Source: DRQF01 sp964559135
GTDB taxonomy: Bacteria > Planctomycetota > GCA-002687715 > DRQF01
Direction of reading: 5' to 3'
Assembly: GCA_964559135.1 (NCBI GenBank)
Contig: CAZLGG010000090.1
Span: forward strand, 1 to 16,349
Length of the DNA: 16,349 nt
Positions within the stretch are counted from its first letter, which is position 1. Every line of letters begins with the position of its first letter. This document shows positions 1-7,796 of this stretch, in pieces. The notes under the pieces are model-generated. The model saw only the letters and a program-made list of their open reading frames with translations, ran no database searches and was not told the DNA's origin. Position numbers and translations under genes: made by a program.

Positions 1-1
1 C

Positions 2-1570
2 GGCTTCTGGAAAGGACGCCCCTTCATCGCCATGGAACTCGTCGACGGCGTGAGCCTCGACAAGGTGATCCAGGAATGCGGCCGCGTCTCCGTCGATCGT
101 TACCTCACCTACGCCCGCCAGATCCTCTCCGCTCTCGAGGCGGCCCATCGGTCGGGCATCATCCATCGAGACCTGAAACCGCAAAACGTCCTCGTGGCGC
201 GGGACGGCCGTTTGAAACTCACCGACTTCGGCGTCGCCCACCTGAGTAGCCAGCTCTCCGGCGAGAAGACCGTCGTCGGCGTCCTCACCGGCACACCGGC
301 CTACATGGCCCCGGAACAGTGGCGGGGGGAACGTCCCGACATCCGTTCCGACATTTACGCGTTCGCCTGCATGTCCTACAAGCTCTTGGCCGGCCAAAAC
401 GTCTTCGCCTCCGAACGCGTGATGGAACGTCACCTATCCGAGGCACCTCCGCCCATTCGCCATCTGGCGCCCCACGTTCCGCCGGCCCTCGAACGCGTTC
501 TGTTGCGCTGTCTCGAGAAGGAGCCCACCGATCGGTATCAGTCCGCGGCGGATGTCCTCCAGGCCATCGAAGCGGCCATGTCGCCCATGGACGAGGACAC
601 CTACATCGGTCCCGCCAAACCGGAAGCTCCGCACAAGAAACGGGGCATCCTCGTTCCCTTCCTGCTCATCGCCGTCGCCCTGGGCGGCCTCTCTCTCACC
701 CCCCAAGGGCGCACGTTCTGGACCGACTTTCTGGCGACGAAGGGCGGCGGTGACAGTGAGCCGGACACTCCGCCCAAGGACACGGGTGAGACCGCAACAG
801 CTCCTCCTCACGTCGTCCCCCGGAACGACCCGGAGGCGAACGCCGCGCGCGAAAACCGGGAACGAGCCCTCGCTCTGTTGGCCGAAGCCCGCAAGGCGAA
901 GGACCCCAGCGAAGCCATTCGATTGGCGGAGTCGGCGGCCGCCCTCCTCGATCCAGACGCGCCGGAACGCCCCTCCATCAAACGCATCGTCGACGGGGCG
1001 CGCCGCACTCTGCGGTCACGGACCGAACAGGCCCTTCGCCAGGCCTTCGAAACCCAGTTTCAAAAGGCCGCCACCGCCTTCGCCCAGGGCAAGGTCGAAG
1101 AAGCGCTGGCCGAGTTGGAAGCCGCGCGCTCTCAGATCGAAGGTCACGACGTCTTGGCCCCGAGGACCGAAGACCTGCTCCGCATGGAGCTCCGCATCCG
1201 TCAGGAGTTGGGGGCGACACAGGCCGAACAGGCGCGATTTTCGGAGGCCGCCTCGATGCTGCAGGCGGCGGCGAGGGTTGCGGACGTACTCGGCAAGAAG
1301 CAGACAAGGGACGAACTCACTCAGCTGGCCGAGGACTCCGACCGCTTGGCCTCCTTCGAAACCATTCTCGACGCGGCCCCGCGAACAATCCTCCAGGCGC
1401 TGCATGATCACCCAAGTAGCTTCCGCTCAGCGCTCTGGTTGAAGGCACGCTCGTGGATCGCCCTCGGGTTCCTTGCTCGAAGCCGACGCGTGCTGAACGA
1501 GTTCATCGCCGCGTCTCCCGACGACGACCTGGCACGGGCCGCTCGATCCCTGTTGGCCACCCTCGAGTGA
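2..1570 (+). CDS. Transmembrane Ser/Thr protein kinase (5' end outside window)
   Basis: This is an STK/Hanks-type kinase. The frame is open from base 2, and the codons before the first ATG (base 32) read ...RPFIAMELVDG, a normal beta4-beta5/hinge segment, so the N-lobe with the glycine loop and catalytic lysine lies upstream and the ATG at 32 is not the start. Counting from that ATG: catalytic loop HRDLKPQN at 45-52 (RD-type), DFG at 65-67, APE at 93-95, then the end of the C-lobe to about 183. A single hydrophobic helix (about 205-222) follows a basic HKKR. The remaining ~290 residues are predicted to lie outside the cytoplasm: an acidic/Pro-rich linker, then Ala/Glu/Arg-rich helical repeats resembling TPR or coiled-coil structure. 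It probably senses an envelope signal and phosphorylates cytoplasmic Ser/Thr targets. The kinase call is secure; ligand and substrate are unknown. Confidence 0.95.
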   Translation, partial: GFWKGRPFIAMELVDGVSLDKVIQECGRVSVDRYLTYARQILSALEAAHRSGIIHRDLKPQNVLVARDGRLKLTDFGVAHLSSQLSGEKTVVGVLTGTPAYMAPEQWRGERPDIRSDIYAFACMSYKLLAGQNVFASERVMERHLSEAPPPIRHLAPHVPPALERVLLRCLEKEPTDRYQSAADVLQAIEAAMSPMDEDTYIGPAKPEAPHKKRGILVPFLLIAVALGGLSLTPQGRTFWTDFLATKGGGDSEPDTPPKDTGETATAPPHVVPRNDPEANAARENRERALALLAEARKAKDPSEAIRLAESAAALLDPDAPERPSIKRIVDGARRTLRSRTEQALRQAFETQFQKAATAFAQGKVEEALAELEAARSQIEGHDVLAPRTEDLLRMELRIRQELGATQAEQARFSEAASMLQAAARVADVLGKKQTRDELTQLAEDSDRLASFETILDAAPRTILQALHDHPSSFRSALWLKARSWIALGFLARSRRVLNEFIAASPDDDLARAARSLLATLE

Positions 1571-1675
1571 GTCCGAGCGAGGACGAATTCTCTGGTCCCC
1601 AAGACGGACAGCCCTTATCCTTCTCACACCCTCGCCACCCCGCTCCCGCCTTGCAAAGTGATTGAGAGGCTCTTC

Positions 1676-3094
1676 ATGCGCTGGATCTTCGTCTGTCTGT
1701 CCTTCGTCCTCGCGGCGTCCTCCGCCGCCCGTTGCCAGGGGCGCTTCGGAAAAGAGAATCCCCACACCTACCCTCTTGGCGGCATCGAAGCCGTGGGTGA
1801 AGTCCTGCGCGGAGGCTACATCAAAGTCACCTCCGTGGCCGCCAAGGGCCCCGCCGCCAAGGGAAAACTCTGCGTCGGCGACGTGATCCAGAAAGTCGGA
1901 AACAAAAAGCTGGCAGGGGACGGCGACACGGTGATGGTTGTTTTCGAGGCTGCTGTCGAGGCCGCCGAGGCGAAGAAGAAAGGCAAGCTCTTTCTCACGG
2001 TCGCAACGGCCAAGGGGAAAAGGGAAAAGAAGACGATCCCCGTGAGATACCTGGGATCGCATGCGCGCAGTTGCCCCGAGAAGTGCAAGAAGTGCGACGC
2101 CATCCTTCGGGCCGCCCTGGACTCTTTGAAGAAGGAACAGACCGGTGACGGCCAGTTCTCGAAACAGGCCGCAAACATGAACCACGCGGTGGCGACGGCG
2201 GCGCTCGCCGGCCTGGCTTGGCTGGGCGATCCCCAGGGGTGGAAACGCTATGGGCGCAACATCAACAACGCCGCGGAATTCGTGATGAAGAATGCCGGCA
2301 AGGAACGCTCGATGGGTGTGCAACCCGCGGCGGCCGGCGGCGCCAACTGGAATCAGACGAACTGGAGCCTCGGCTACGGGGCGATCTTCCTGGCCGAGCT
2401 GGTGAAGCACAAAAAGAAGGCCTCTTGGATGAAGGCCCTGAAACGCATGGTGGATCAGATCGCCGCCAATCAGGAGCAGAGCGGCGGTTGGGCCCACGGC
2501 CCCGGAGGGCCCAACGCGCTCGGGTATCTGGAACTCGAGATCATGAGCAACTTCACGTTGGCCGGCATGGGGATGGCCGAACGGGTCGGCCTCCAGGTGG
2601 ATCGGGCGAAGCTGCTCAAGGGCATCCAATGGGTGAAGAAGTGCACGTCCGGCGGCGGCGTTGCGTACTCGCCCAAACCAGGGCAGGCGGGACACGGCGA
2701 CCCCGGCCGCACTGCGGGAGCCTACTGGGCTTTTCGCCAATGCGGGCGCAAGGGTCGCGACACCGACGCTATGGCCAAGTTCTATGAACGTGGCATGGCC
2801 GAACTCCACGAGGGCCACGCCTGCGCGACGATGCACATGCTGAACGGCGCCCTGGCGTCGGCGCTGATCAGCAAGAAGTCGATGAAAGCCTATTGGAAGA
2901 TGTGGCGCCCCTTCTTCATGGCCTCCCGCGGCGTGGGCGGCGCCTTCGACTATCGTCCCAACAAGGAATCCCTCGCGCTCGGCGGCCGCACGGACCGCAC
3001 CTGGGGCCCCGCTTTCGTCACGGCCCACTACGCCATCGTCATGCAGCTGGGCCGCGGCCGCTACAAACTCCTCGACACCCCCCGCAAACCCTGA
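1676..3094 (+). CDS. Secreted PDZ plus alpha/alpha-toroid (prenyltransferase/squalene-oxidase-like) protein
   Basis: The start chosen is the ATG at 1676, preceded by GAGAGG six bases upstream; an in-frame GTG at 1658 has no such site. The 472-aa product opens with a Sec-type signal (RWIFVCLSFVLAASSAA). A PDZ-like domain follows at about 35-125 (GGYIKVTSVAAKGPAAKG, then LCVGDVI), typical of PDZ domains of secreted proteases and their partners. Next comes a CPEKCKKC cluster (CxxxCxxC). The C-terminal ~330 residues repeat the pattern of alpha/alpha toroid proteins: 'LDSLKKEQTGDGQF', 'IAANQEQSGGWAHG', 'GVGGAFDYRP'. No squalene-cyclase DxDD motif is visible, so I infer no cyclase activity. From memory this matches DUF6288-type proteins of planctomycetes and verrucomicrobia; that assignment needs a profile search. 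It lies 105 bp after the kinase gene on the same strand, so co-transcription is possible. Confidence 0.85.
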   Translation: MRWIFVCLSFVLAASSAARCQGRFGKENPHTYPLGGIEAVGEVLRGGYIKVTSVAAKGPAAKGKLCVGDVIQKVGNKKLAGDGDTVMVVFEAAVEAAEAKKKGKLFLTVATAKGKREKKTIPVRYLGSHARSCPEKCKKCDAILRAALDSLKKEQTGDGQFSKQAANMNHAVATAALAGLAWLGDPQGWKRYGRNINNAAEFVMKNAGKERSMGVQPAAAGGANWNQTNWSLGYGAIFLAELVKHKKKASWMKALKRMVDQIAANQEQSGGWAHGPGGPNALGYLELEIMSNFTLAGMGMAERVGLQVDRAKLLKGIQWVKKCTSGGGVAYSPKPGQAGHGDPGRTAGAYWAFRQCGRKGRDTDAMAKFYERGMAELHEGHACATMHMLNGALASALISKKSMKAYWKMWRPFFMASRGVGGAFDYRPNKESLALGGRTDRTWGPAFVTAHYAIVMQLGRGRYKLLDTPRKP

Positions 3095-3125
3095 GCGGCG
3101 ACCTTGCGCAGGGCCCCGCGCCGAC

Positions 3126-3177
3126 TGTCTGCGCTTCGCTTCATCGTGCAGAGCAAGCTCTGCGCGCCAAAAGATGA
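3126..3177 (+). repeat. Direct repeat with internal hairpin, copy 1
   Basis: This 52-bp unit is 49/52 identical to 3339-3390; the first 44 bases differ at one position only. It contains a perfect 7-bp inverted repeat GCAGAGC-AA-GCTCTGC and is bounded by GCGC on both sides. It lies just after the stop of the PDZ/toroid gene, in the gap between convergent genes. No T-run follows the hairpin on either strand, so a simple intrinsic terminator is not supported. Confidence 0.9.
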
Positions 3178-3205
3178 CGCATCAAGGAGATTCGAGGGAA
3201 GAGTC

Positions 3206-3297
3206 CTCTCACGGAGGCACAGAGACACGGAGATTCATCGGCTGGGCGACGCGCGCTACGTCCCTTTCTTCTTTGCGACTCCGTGTCTCCGTGAGAG
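3206..3297. repeat. Imperfect long inverted repeat ('cacggag' family)
   Basis: The left arm (3206-3232) contains CTCTCACGGAG, then 8 extra bases, then ACACGGAG. The right arm (3279-3297) is the exact complement of these two blocks joined, giving 19 paired bases with one 8-base bulge and a ~46-base loop. Arms of the 'cacagagacacggag' kind are dispersed in many bacterial genomes, by my recollection. It is nested between the two 52-bp direct repeats. No reading frame of interest lies inside. Confidence 0.85.
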
Positions 3298-3338
3298 AAA
3301 AACGAGGACGTCAACGAGTCCCGCACCTCCGCCCCATT

Positions 3339-3390
3339 TGTCCGCGCTTCGCTTCATCGTGCAGAGCAAGCTCTGCGCGCCAGAGGATGA
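3339..3390 (+). repeat. Direct repeat with internal hairpin, copy 2
   Basis: Second copy of the 52-bp unit at 3126-3177, in the same orientation, ending 20 bp from the pyrD stop codon. It carries the same GCAGAGC-AA-GCTCTGC hairpin. The two copies bracket the 'cacggag' inverted repeat, so the whole gap 3126-3390 is repeat sequence; together they fill most of the 316-bp intergenic region and leave no room for a gene. Confidence 0.9.
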
Positions 3391-3410
3391 GGCCCCCACC
3401 GACGCTCCCC

Positions 3411-4451
3411 TCAGAGGGCGCGCACGATGCGGCGGATCAGGGAGGGGCCTTCGTAGATGAAACCGGTAAAGACCTCGAGGAGATCCGCGCCCGCATTCAT
3501 CATCTGTCGCGCCTTATCCGGTCCGTCGATGCCGCCCACGCCGATGATGGGGACCCGGCCCTCCAGCTTCTCCGCAAACCAACCCACCTGCGCGAGAGCG
3601 ATGGGAAAAAGGGGCGCGCCCGAAAGGCCGCCGCGTTCCTCCGTCACGGTCGCCGAAGCCTTCAAGCCATGGGGTCTCCGGGTGGTCGTGTTCGTGAGGA
3701 CGAGTCCGTCGAGCAGCCCCGACTGAGCCGCCTCCACGATCACGGCCCTCTCTCGTTCGTCCACGTCCGGGGACACCTTGAGGATCAGGGGCTTGAAGGG
3801 CGCGTCATGCTCTTTCGTCAGCCGATCCCTGAGGGCGCCCAGCCCGCCCAGAAGCCTGGCCATGGCCTCCTCGCCCCCGAAGTCTCGAAGCTCGGGCGAG
3901 GCCGGACACGAGATGTTCACCGTGAACCCGCTGACGTGGGGAAAGAGGATCCTGAGCGTCTTCTCGTAGTCCTCGGCCATCTCGTCCAAGGAGCCCTCGA
4001 GATCCGCCGTCTTGACGATGTTGGCGAACACCGGAACCCGCGGCGAGACTGCGGCCAGCCTTTGCGCCGTCGCTTGTGCCCCCGCGTTGGGAAGCCCCAT
4101 GCGGTTGATGAGTCCCCGATCGTCGGGCAGACGAAAAATCCGCGGCCGCGGATTTCCGGGTCGGGGCACCGAAGAGACGGCCCCCACCTCGAGGAACCCG
4201 AATCCCAGCCGCTCCAACCCGGGCACGACGCGGGCCTCCTTGTCGAAACCGGCGGCGAGGCCGACAGGGTTGCGAAACGTCATCCCCCAGAGACCCACGG
4301 GTCTCGAAGGGACGCGGTTTTCGAACATGAGAGAAACAGCTGCGCTCAGGGGAAATCGCCCCGCCCACCGGAGCGCCTTCAAGGCCAAGTGATGGGCTTC
4401 TTCGGGGTCCATCCGGAAAAGAAGGGGGCGAATGAGCGAGCGGTACACCAT
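3411..4451 (-). CDS. pyrD: Dihydroorotate dehydrogenase, class 2-type (quinone)
   Basis: It oxidises dihydroorotate to orotate in pyrimidine synthesis. The 346-aa protein has the class 2 layout: an N-terminal amphipathic helix region (MVYRSLIRPLLFRMDPEEAHHLAL) for membrane contact, then the FMN barrel with NPVGLAAGFDKEA (61-73), GNPRPRIFRLP (99-109), INRMGLPN (115-122), TNTTT, GGLSGAP and the phosphate-binding IGVGGIDG...IYEGP end. Oddly, the catalytic loop reads NISCPASPELR (179-189): Cys182 sits where class 2 enzymes normally have Ser (SSPNTPGLR), and the following Asn-Thr is Ala-Ser. No Shine-Dalgarno site precedes the ATG; a TATGAT hexamer (4460-4465, minus strand) ends 8 bases before it, so a leaderless transcript is conceivable. 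The gene is divergent from the glycosyltransferase gene (78-bp gap). Confidence 0.95.
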   Translation of the reverse strand: MVYRSLIRPLLFRMDPEEAHHLALKALRWAGRFPLSAAVSLMFENRVPSRPVGLWGMTFRNPVGLAAGFDKEARVVPGLERLGFGFLEVGAVSSVPRPGNPRPRIFRLPDDRGLINRMGLPNAGAQATAQRLAAVSPRVPVFANIVKTADLEGSLDEMAEDYEKTLRILFPHVSGFTVNISCPASPELRDFGGEEAMARLLGGLGALRDRLTKEHDAPFKPLILKVSPDVDERERAVIVEAAQSGLLDGLVLTNTTTRRPHGLKASATVTEERGGLSGAPLFPIALAQVGWFAEKLEGRVPIIGVGGIDGPDKARQMMNAGADLLEVFTGFIYEGPSLIRRIVRAL

Positions 4452-4529
4452 GGTGGGGGATCATAACCGGCCGCCCCCCCGCGAGCCCGCCCGAGATTTC
4501 TCCAGCACCCCATGCCACTCGGTCGATGA

Positions 4530-6236
4530 ATGAACATGCAATCCGTGGTCGATATCCACCTGTTGGGAGAGGGATCCTCAACCGCCCGTCTCTCCCAGAA
4601 CCTGGAGGTTCTGGGAAGCGTCCAGCCCGAGCTGGCCGCGCGGCTGGCCCAGGCCGGGTTCCATCAGGATCTTCAGGTTCGCCCGGACGATCGCGGAACG
4701 GCGAGGGTGGGAAGACCCTTCCGCCGACGATGGCTCGTCATCGAGGAGAGCGAGGAAGAACTCGCCACGCCGGCCCCCGAGTTCGCGACCTCGCAGGGCA
4801 ACGGATGGTTCCTCCTGGGGCTGGGCACGGGCGAGCGGGCGCGGGCGCTCCTGAACACACTCCCCGAGGGAGAGACGCTCACGGTGTGGGAGTCCGATCC
4901 CTCGCTGATGTTACTGGCCCTCTCGCGATGGAACGTCTCAGGCGAACTCATGACCGGAAAGCTCCGCCTGCTTTTCGGCTCCGACTTGGTCACGGCAGGC
5001 CCCCACTCCCCCGCGCGCTGGATACACCATCCCAAGCTCGCGGCCACCTGGCCCTGGGTGATGCGTCTCGTCTCCGACAACCCCCGACCGAATGGCCGTC
5101 TCATCGCCATCATGGAAGGGGAACTGCTGGTCGAGGATCTCTCCTTGGCGCTCCACGGGAAAGGACATCCCGTCTATCACGTGGATGCCGCCGTGCTCAG
5201 TCGAGATCAGATCGCCGACGAACTCGAGAGGCTTGCCCCCCAACGCATCCTCTCCATCAATTTCCAGCCCGAACTCGCTCGCATTGCCGGGGAGCTGGAG
5301 AGGCCCTACGTGCCTTGGGAGATCGATCCCTCTGCCTCCACCATTCCCGCGGTCCAGCCCTTCTCCCCCACCGCTCGATGGACTCGCGTTCACACTTGGC
5401 GACGCAGCCGGGTCCCTGAGCTTGCACAGCGGGGTTGGGAAGAGGCCCGATGGCTCCCCTTGGCCGTGAGCCCTCGCCACCGTCAGAGCGCGGCGAACCC
5501 CCGCGAAGACCTCCGCGACCACGTCATCTTCGTGGGCTCCTGCATGGCGTCGCAGGGGCGGACTCTCTGGGCCATGCTGGAGAACGCGGTCGCCGACGAC
5601 GGATGCCGCGCGGCGGCCTGGCGCGCCTTCGGTGCCGCGGTCACCGAGCTCGAGTCTCGCGTCCTCGAAGCGCCCACGGCGTTCGACCCCCTCGCCGTCC
5701 TGGATGCGCTACGCAAACAGTTCGAACTGCCCGAGGCCGTCGCAACGCCTCACGGCGAAGCTCTCGTGGTGATCTTGGCGGGCGAGCGCCTGGCCAGCGC
5801 GAAGCGGATCGGCGTGCTCCGGGCTCTCGCCGAATTCGACCTCGCCGTCTTCGGCGAGGAGGACTGGGCACAGGTCTTGCCCGAGGGCGCCTACCGTGGT
5901 TGGGCCGGACACCGTCACGCCCTGAACGCCATCTACTCCGCCCCCGGCATCCACTTGGACGTGAACCGCATCTACCAGCCCGACATCGTCACGCTGCGCA
6001 CCTTCGAGATCACAGCCTGCGGAGGTTTCGTCATCGCGGAGGAGACGGAAGAGATCCACGACCTTTTCGACGTGGGCCGGGAGTTGACGACGTGGAAAAC
6101 CCTGGGCGAACTCAAAGAACGCGTCGGCGAGGCCTTGGAGAATCCGGAACGACGCCTGGCCGTGGGCTCTGCGGGTCAACGGCGTCTGCTCCGGGATCAC
6201 ACCGTCGAGCAACGCCTTCGAATCCTCCTGGCCTGA
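4530..6236 (+). CDS. CgeB-like glycosyltransferase
   Basis: A 568-aa soluble protein with no signal peptide. Around residues 90-140 it reads GNGWFLLGLGTGERARALLNTLPEG, then LTVWESDPSL, a Rossmann-like segment resembling the N-terminal domains of CgeB and motility-accessory (DUF115-like) proteins. The C-terminal 90 residues fit the glycosyl transferase 1_2 (CgeB) module: NRIYQPDIVTLRTFEITACG, then GFVIAEETEEIHDLF and a terminal helix with NPERRLAVGSAGQRR. Family members transfer sugars to spore-coat, flagellar or surface proteins; donor and acceptor cannot be told here. The start is uncertain between the ATGs at 4530 and 4536, since neither has a strong ribosome site. Its stop is 12 bp from the convergent small gene at 6249. 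Confidence 0.8.
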   Translation: MNMQSVVDIHLLGEGSSTARLSQNLEVLGSVQPELAARLAQAGFHQDLQVRPDDRGTARVGRPFRRRWLVIEESEEELATPAPEFATSQGNGWFLLGLGTGERARALLNTLPEGETLTVWESDPSLMLLALSRWNVSGELMTGKLRLLFGSDLVTAGPHSPARWIHHPKLAATWPWVMRLVSDNPRPNGRLIAIMEGELLVEDLSLALHGKGHPVYHVDAAVLSRDQIADELERLAPQRILSINFQPELARIAGELERPYVPWEIDPSASTIPAVQPFSPTARWTRVHTWRRSRVPELAQRGWEEARWLPLAVSPRHRQSAANPREDLRDHVIFVGSCMASQGRTLWAMLENAVADDGCRAAAWRAFGAAVTELESRVLEAPTAFDPLAVLDALRKQFELPEAVATPHGEALVVILAGERLASAKRIGVLRALAEFDLAVFGEEDWAQVLPEGAYRGWAGHRHALNAIYSAPGIHLDVNRIYQPDIVTLRTFEITACGGFVIAEETEEIHDLFDVGRELTTWKTLGELKERVGEALENPERRLAVGSAGQRRLLRDHTVEQRLRILLA

Positions 6237-6248
6237 GGCCGCAGCGTC

Positions 6249-6605
6249 TCAGAGGATTTCGAGGAGATCCGGGTGGCGAGGAAGGGCCTGCAGGAGTTCT
6301 TCCCCGTAACGCCGCATGAGCTGGGTCTTGCGGCTCTCCAGCAGCTCGATGCGCCTGCGCCGTCGGCGCCGTTCCCGCTCGAAGACCCGCCGATCCTCCA
6401 TCCGGATGGAGGCCTGGTCGGTGGCCTCGAAGGCGGCGACGAAAACCAGCAGGGAACGGGTGCGCGCCTGAATACGGTCGTCCAGGTCGAAAAGTTCACC
6501 GGCCACGCGGGATGCGTGGTCCAGCAACGGACGAATACGGCGGGCAAGGCCGGCCTCGGCAAGAGTTTCCACGATCTCGGGGGCGATCCTCGTGCTGCGG
6601 CTCAT
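6249..6605 (-). CDS. Small Arg-rich coiled-coil hypothetical protein
   Basis: 118 aa, starting at the ATG at 6605; GGAGAAGGA lies about 11 bases upstream on the minus strand. The product is almost entirely helical and charged, with a run of seven arginines (ERERRRRRRR) at about residues 76-85 flanked by Glu/Leu-rich helices and no membrane segment. I do not recognise a family. The basic middle could bind nucleic acid, but this is only inference. It is convergent with the glycosyltransferase gene and divergent from moxR, standing alone on its strand. A coding shadow cannot be fully excluded, although the upstream ribosome site and its fit between two plus-strand genes favour a real gene. Confidence 0.6.
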   Translation of the reverse strand: MSRSTRIAPEIVETLAEAGLARRIRPLLDHASRVAGELFDLDDRIQARTRSLLVFVAAFEATDQASIRMEDRRVFERERRRRRRRIELLESRKTQLMRRYGEELLQALPRHPDLLEIL

Positions 6606-6740
6606 GGTCGTTTGTGTCCTTCTCCGACTCGTTCGGGCATCATTCCTATCGGCAGCATCACCGGCATGAATGAAGTCCCAGAGTGCGGCGCGTGAAATCG
6701 TCGGTCGGTCTCGTCATGATGGGGTTTGAAGGGAGTCGCC

Positions 6741-7796
6741 ATGAGCCAAGAGACCGCAGCCCTCGTCCGGGACGCCTACCAGGCCATCACGCAACGTCTC
6801 TCCCGCCGCATCGTCGGCATGGAGGACGTCACGCGGCTTTTGATCACGTCGGTGTTCGCGGACGGGCACGCCCTTTTGGTCGGCGTGCCGGGCCTCGCCA
6901 AGACCCTGCTCGTCTCGAGCATGGCCGAGCTCCTCGACCTCAGCTTCAGCCGCATCCAATTCACGCCGGACCTCATGCCCAGCGACATCACGGGCGCGGA
7001 GGTCATTGTCGAAGACAAGACGACGGGCGAGCGACGGTTCGAATTCCTGAAGGGACCGCTTTTCTCCCACGTCATCCTGGCGGACGAGATCAATCGGACG
7101 CCGCCGAAGACTCAGGCCGCGCTCATGGAGGCCATGGAAGAGCATCAGGTCAGTTCGCTCGGACGACGTTTCGAGCTGGAAGAACCTTTCTTCGTTCTCG
7201 CCACTCAGAACCCCATCGAACAGGAAGGGACCTACCCTCTCCCAGCGGCTCAGCTCGACCGTTTCCTCTTCGAAATCAACGTCGACTATCCCGCGGAGAA
7301 CGAGGAGGAGCAGATCGTTCGTCAGACGACCCGTCCCCACGACGACGCTCTCGAGCCCGTCCTCGGGAAGGACGCCGTCCTCGAAATCGTTCGTGCCGTG
7401 CGAAGCCTTCCCGTGCCGGAGGACATCGCACGCTATGCCACGACCATCGCCCGGCGCTCGCGCCCCGATGAGGAAGCCTCCCCTGCAATCGTGACCAAGT
7501 ACGTCTCCTTCGGCGCCGGGCCGCGTGCGGCCCAGGCTCTCGTCAACGGCGCGAAGGTTCTTGCGATGATGCGGGGCGAAACGCGTCCCACCCATGCCGA
7601 CGTGCGCACCCTCACGGGGCCCGTCCTTCGCCACCGCATCGTCTCGAACTTCCTGGCTGCGGCCGATGGCGTTCCCGTCGAGGACATCATCCGCGGCATC
7701 ACGGACTCGGTCCCGGCGCCCGACTTTCATCCGCCCCCCCCGACGACGAAAAAGAAAAAGGGCCTGTTCGCCTTCTTCGCCAAGAACGCCAAGTGA
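6741..7796 (+). CDS. MoxR-family AAA+ ATPase
   Basis: 351 aa; the start ATG at 6741 is preceded by GAAGGGAG at 6728-6735. MoxR ATPases act as chaperones that insert cofactors or remodel partner proteins, usually with von Willebrand-A domain proteins. Motifs: Walker A GVPGLAKT (48-55), Walker B VILADEINR (111-119), sensor 1 FFVLATQNP (150-158, Asn157) and the DRF arginine (QLDRFLF, 171-177), followed by the helical lid. The last ~20 residues form a Pro/Lys tail (PPPPTTKKKKGLFAFFAKNAK-like) that is not part of the core family. Genes for DUF58 and VWA proteins usually follow moxR; here the next gene is a MATE transporter that starts inside the moxR stop codon, and no VWA gene is visible in the window. 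Confidence 0.95.
   Translation: MSQETAALVRDAYQAITQRLSRRIVGMEDVTRLLITSVFADGHALLVGVPGLAKTLLVSSMAELLDLSFSRIQFTPDLMPSDITGAEVIVEDKTTGERRFEFLKGPLFSHVILADEINRTPPKTQAALMEAMEEHQVSSLGRRFELEEPFFVLATQNPIEQEGTYPLPAAQLDRFLFEINVDYPAENEEEQIVRQTTRPHDDALEPVLGKDAVLEIVRAVRSLPVPEDIARYATTIARRSRPDEEASPAIVTKYVSFGAGPRAAQALVNGAKVLAMMRGETRPTHADVRTLTGPVLRHRIVSNFLAAADGVPVEDIIRGITDSVPAPDFHPPPPTTKKKKGLFAFFAKNAK

Noticed and set aside
1427..3028. Long minus-strand open frame (533 codons) opposite the PDZ/toroid gene
   Set aside because: It is a GC-rich shadow frame; the plus-strand product has a signal peptide, a PDZ domain and toroid motifs, while this one has no recognisable domain.
3126..3390. CRISPR-like repeat array
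   Set aside because: There are only two direct copies 213 bp apart, the spacer is itself an inverted repeat, and no cas genes are present.
3174..4466. Plus-strand open frame (430 codons) across the repeats and opposite pyrD
   Set aside because: It runs through the inverted repeats and is low-complexity; pyrD on the other strand has a complete motif set.
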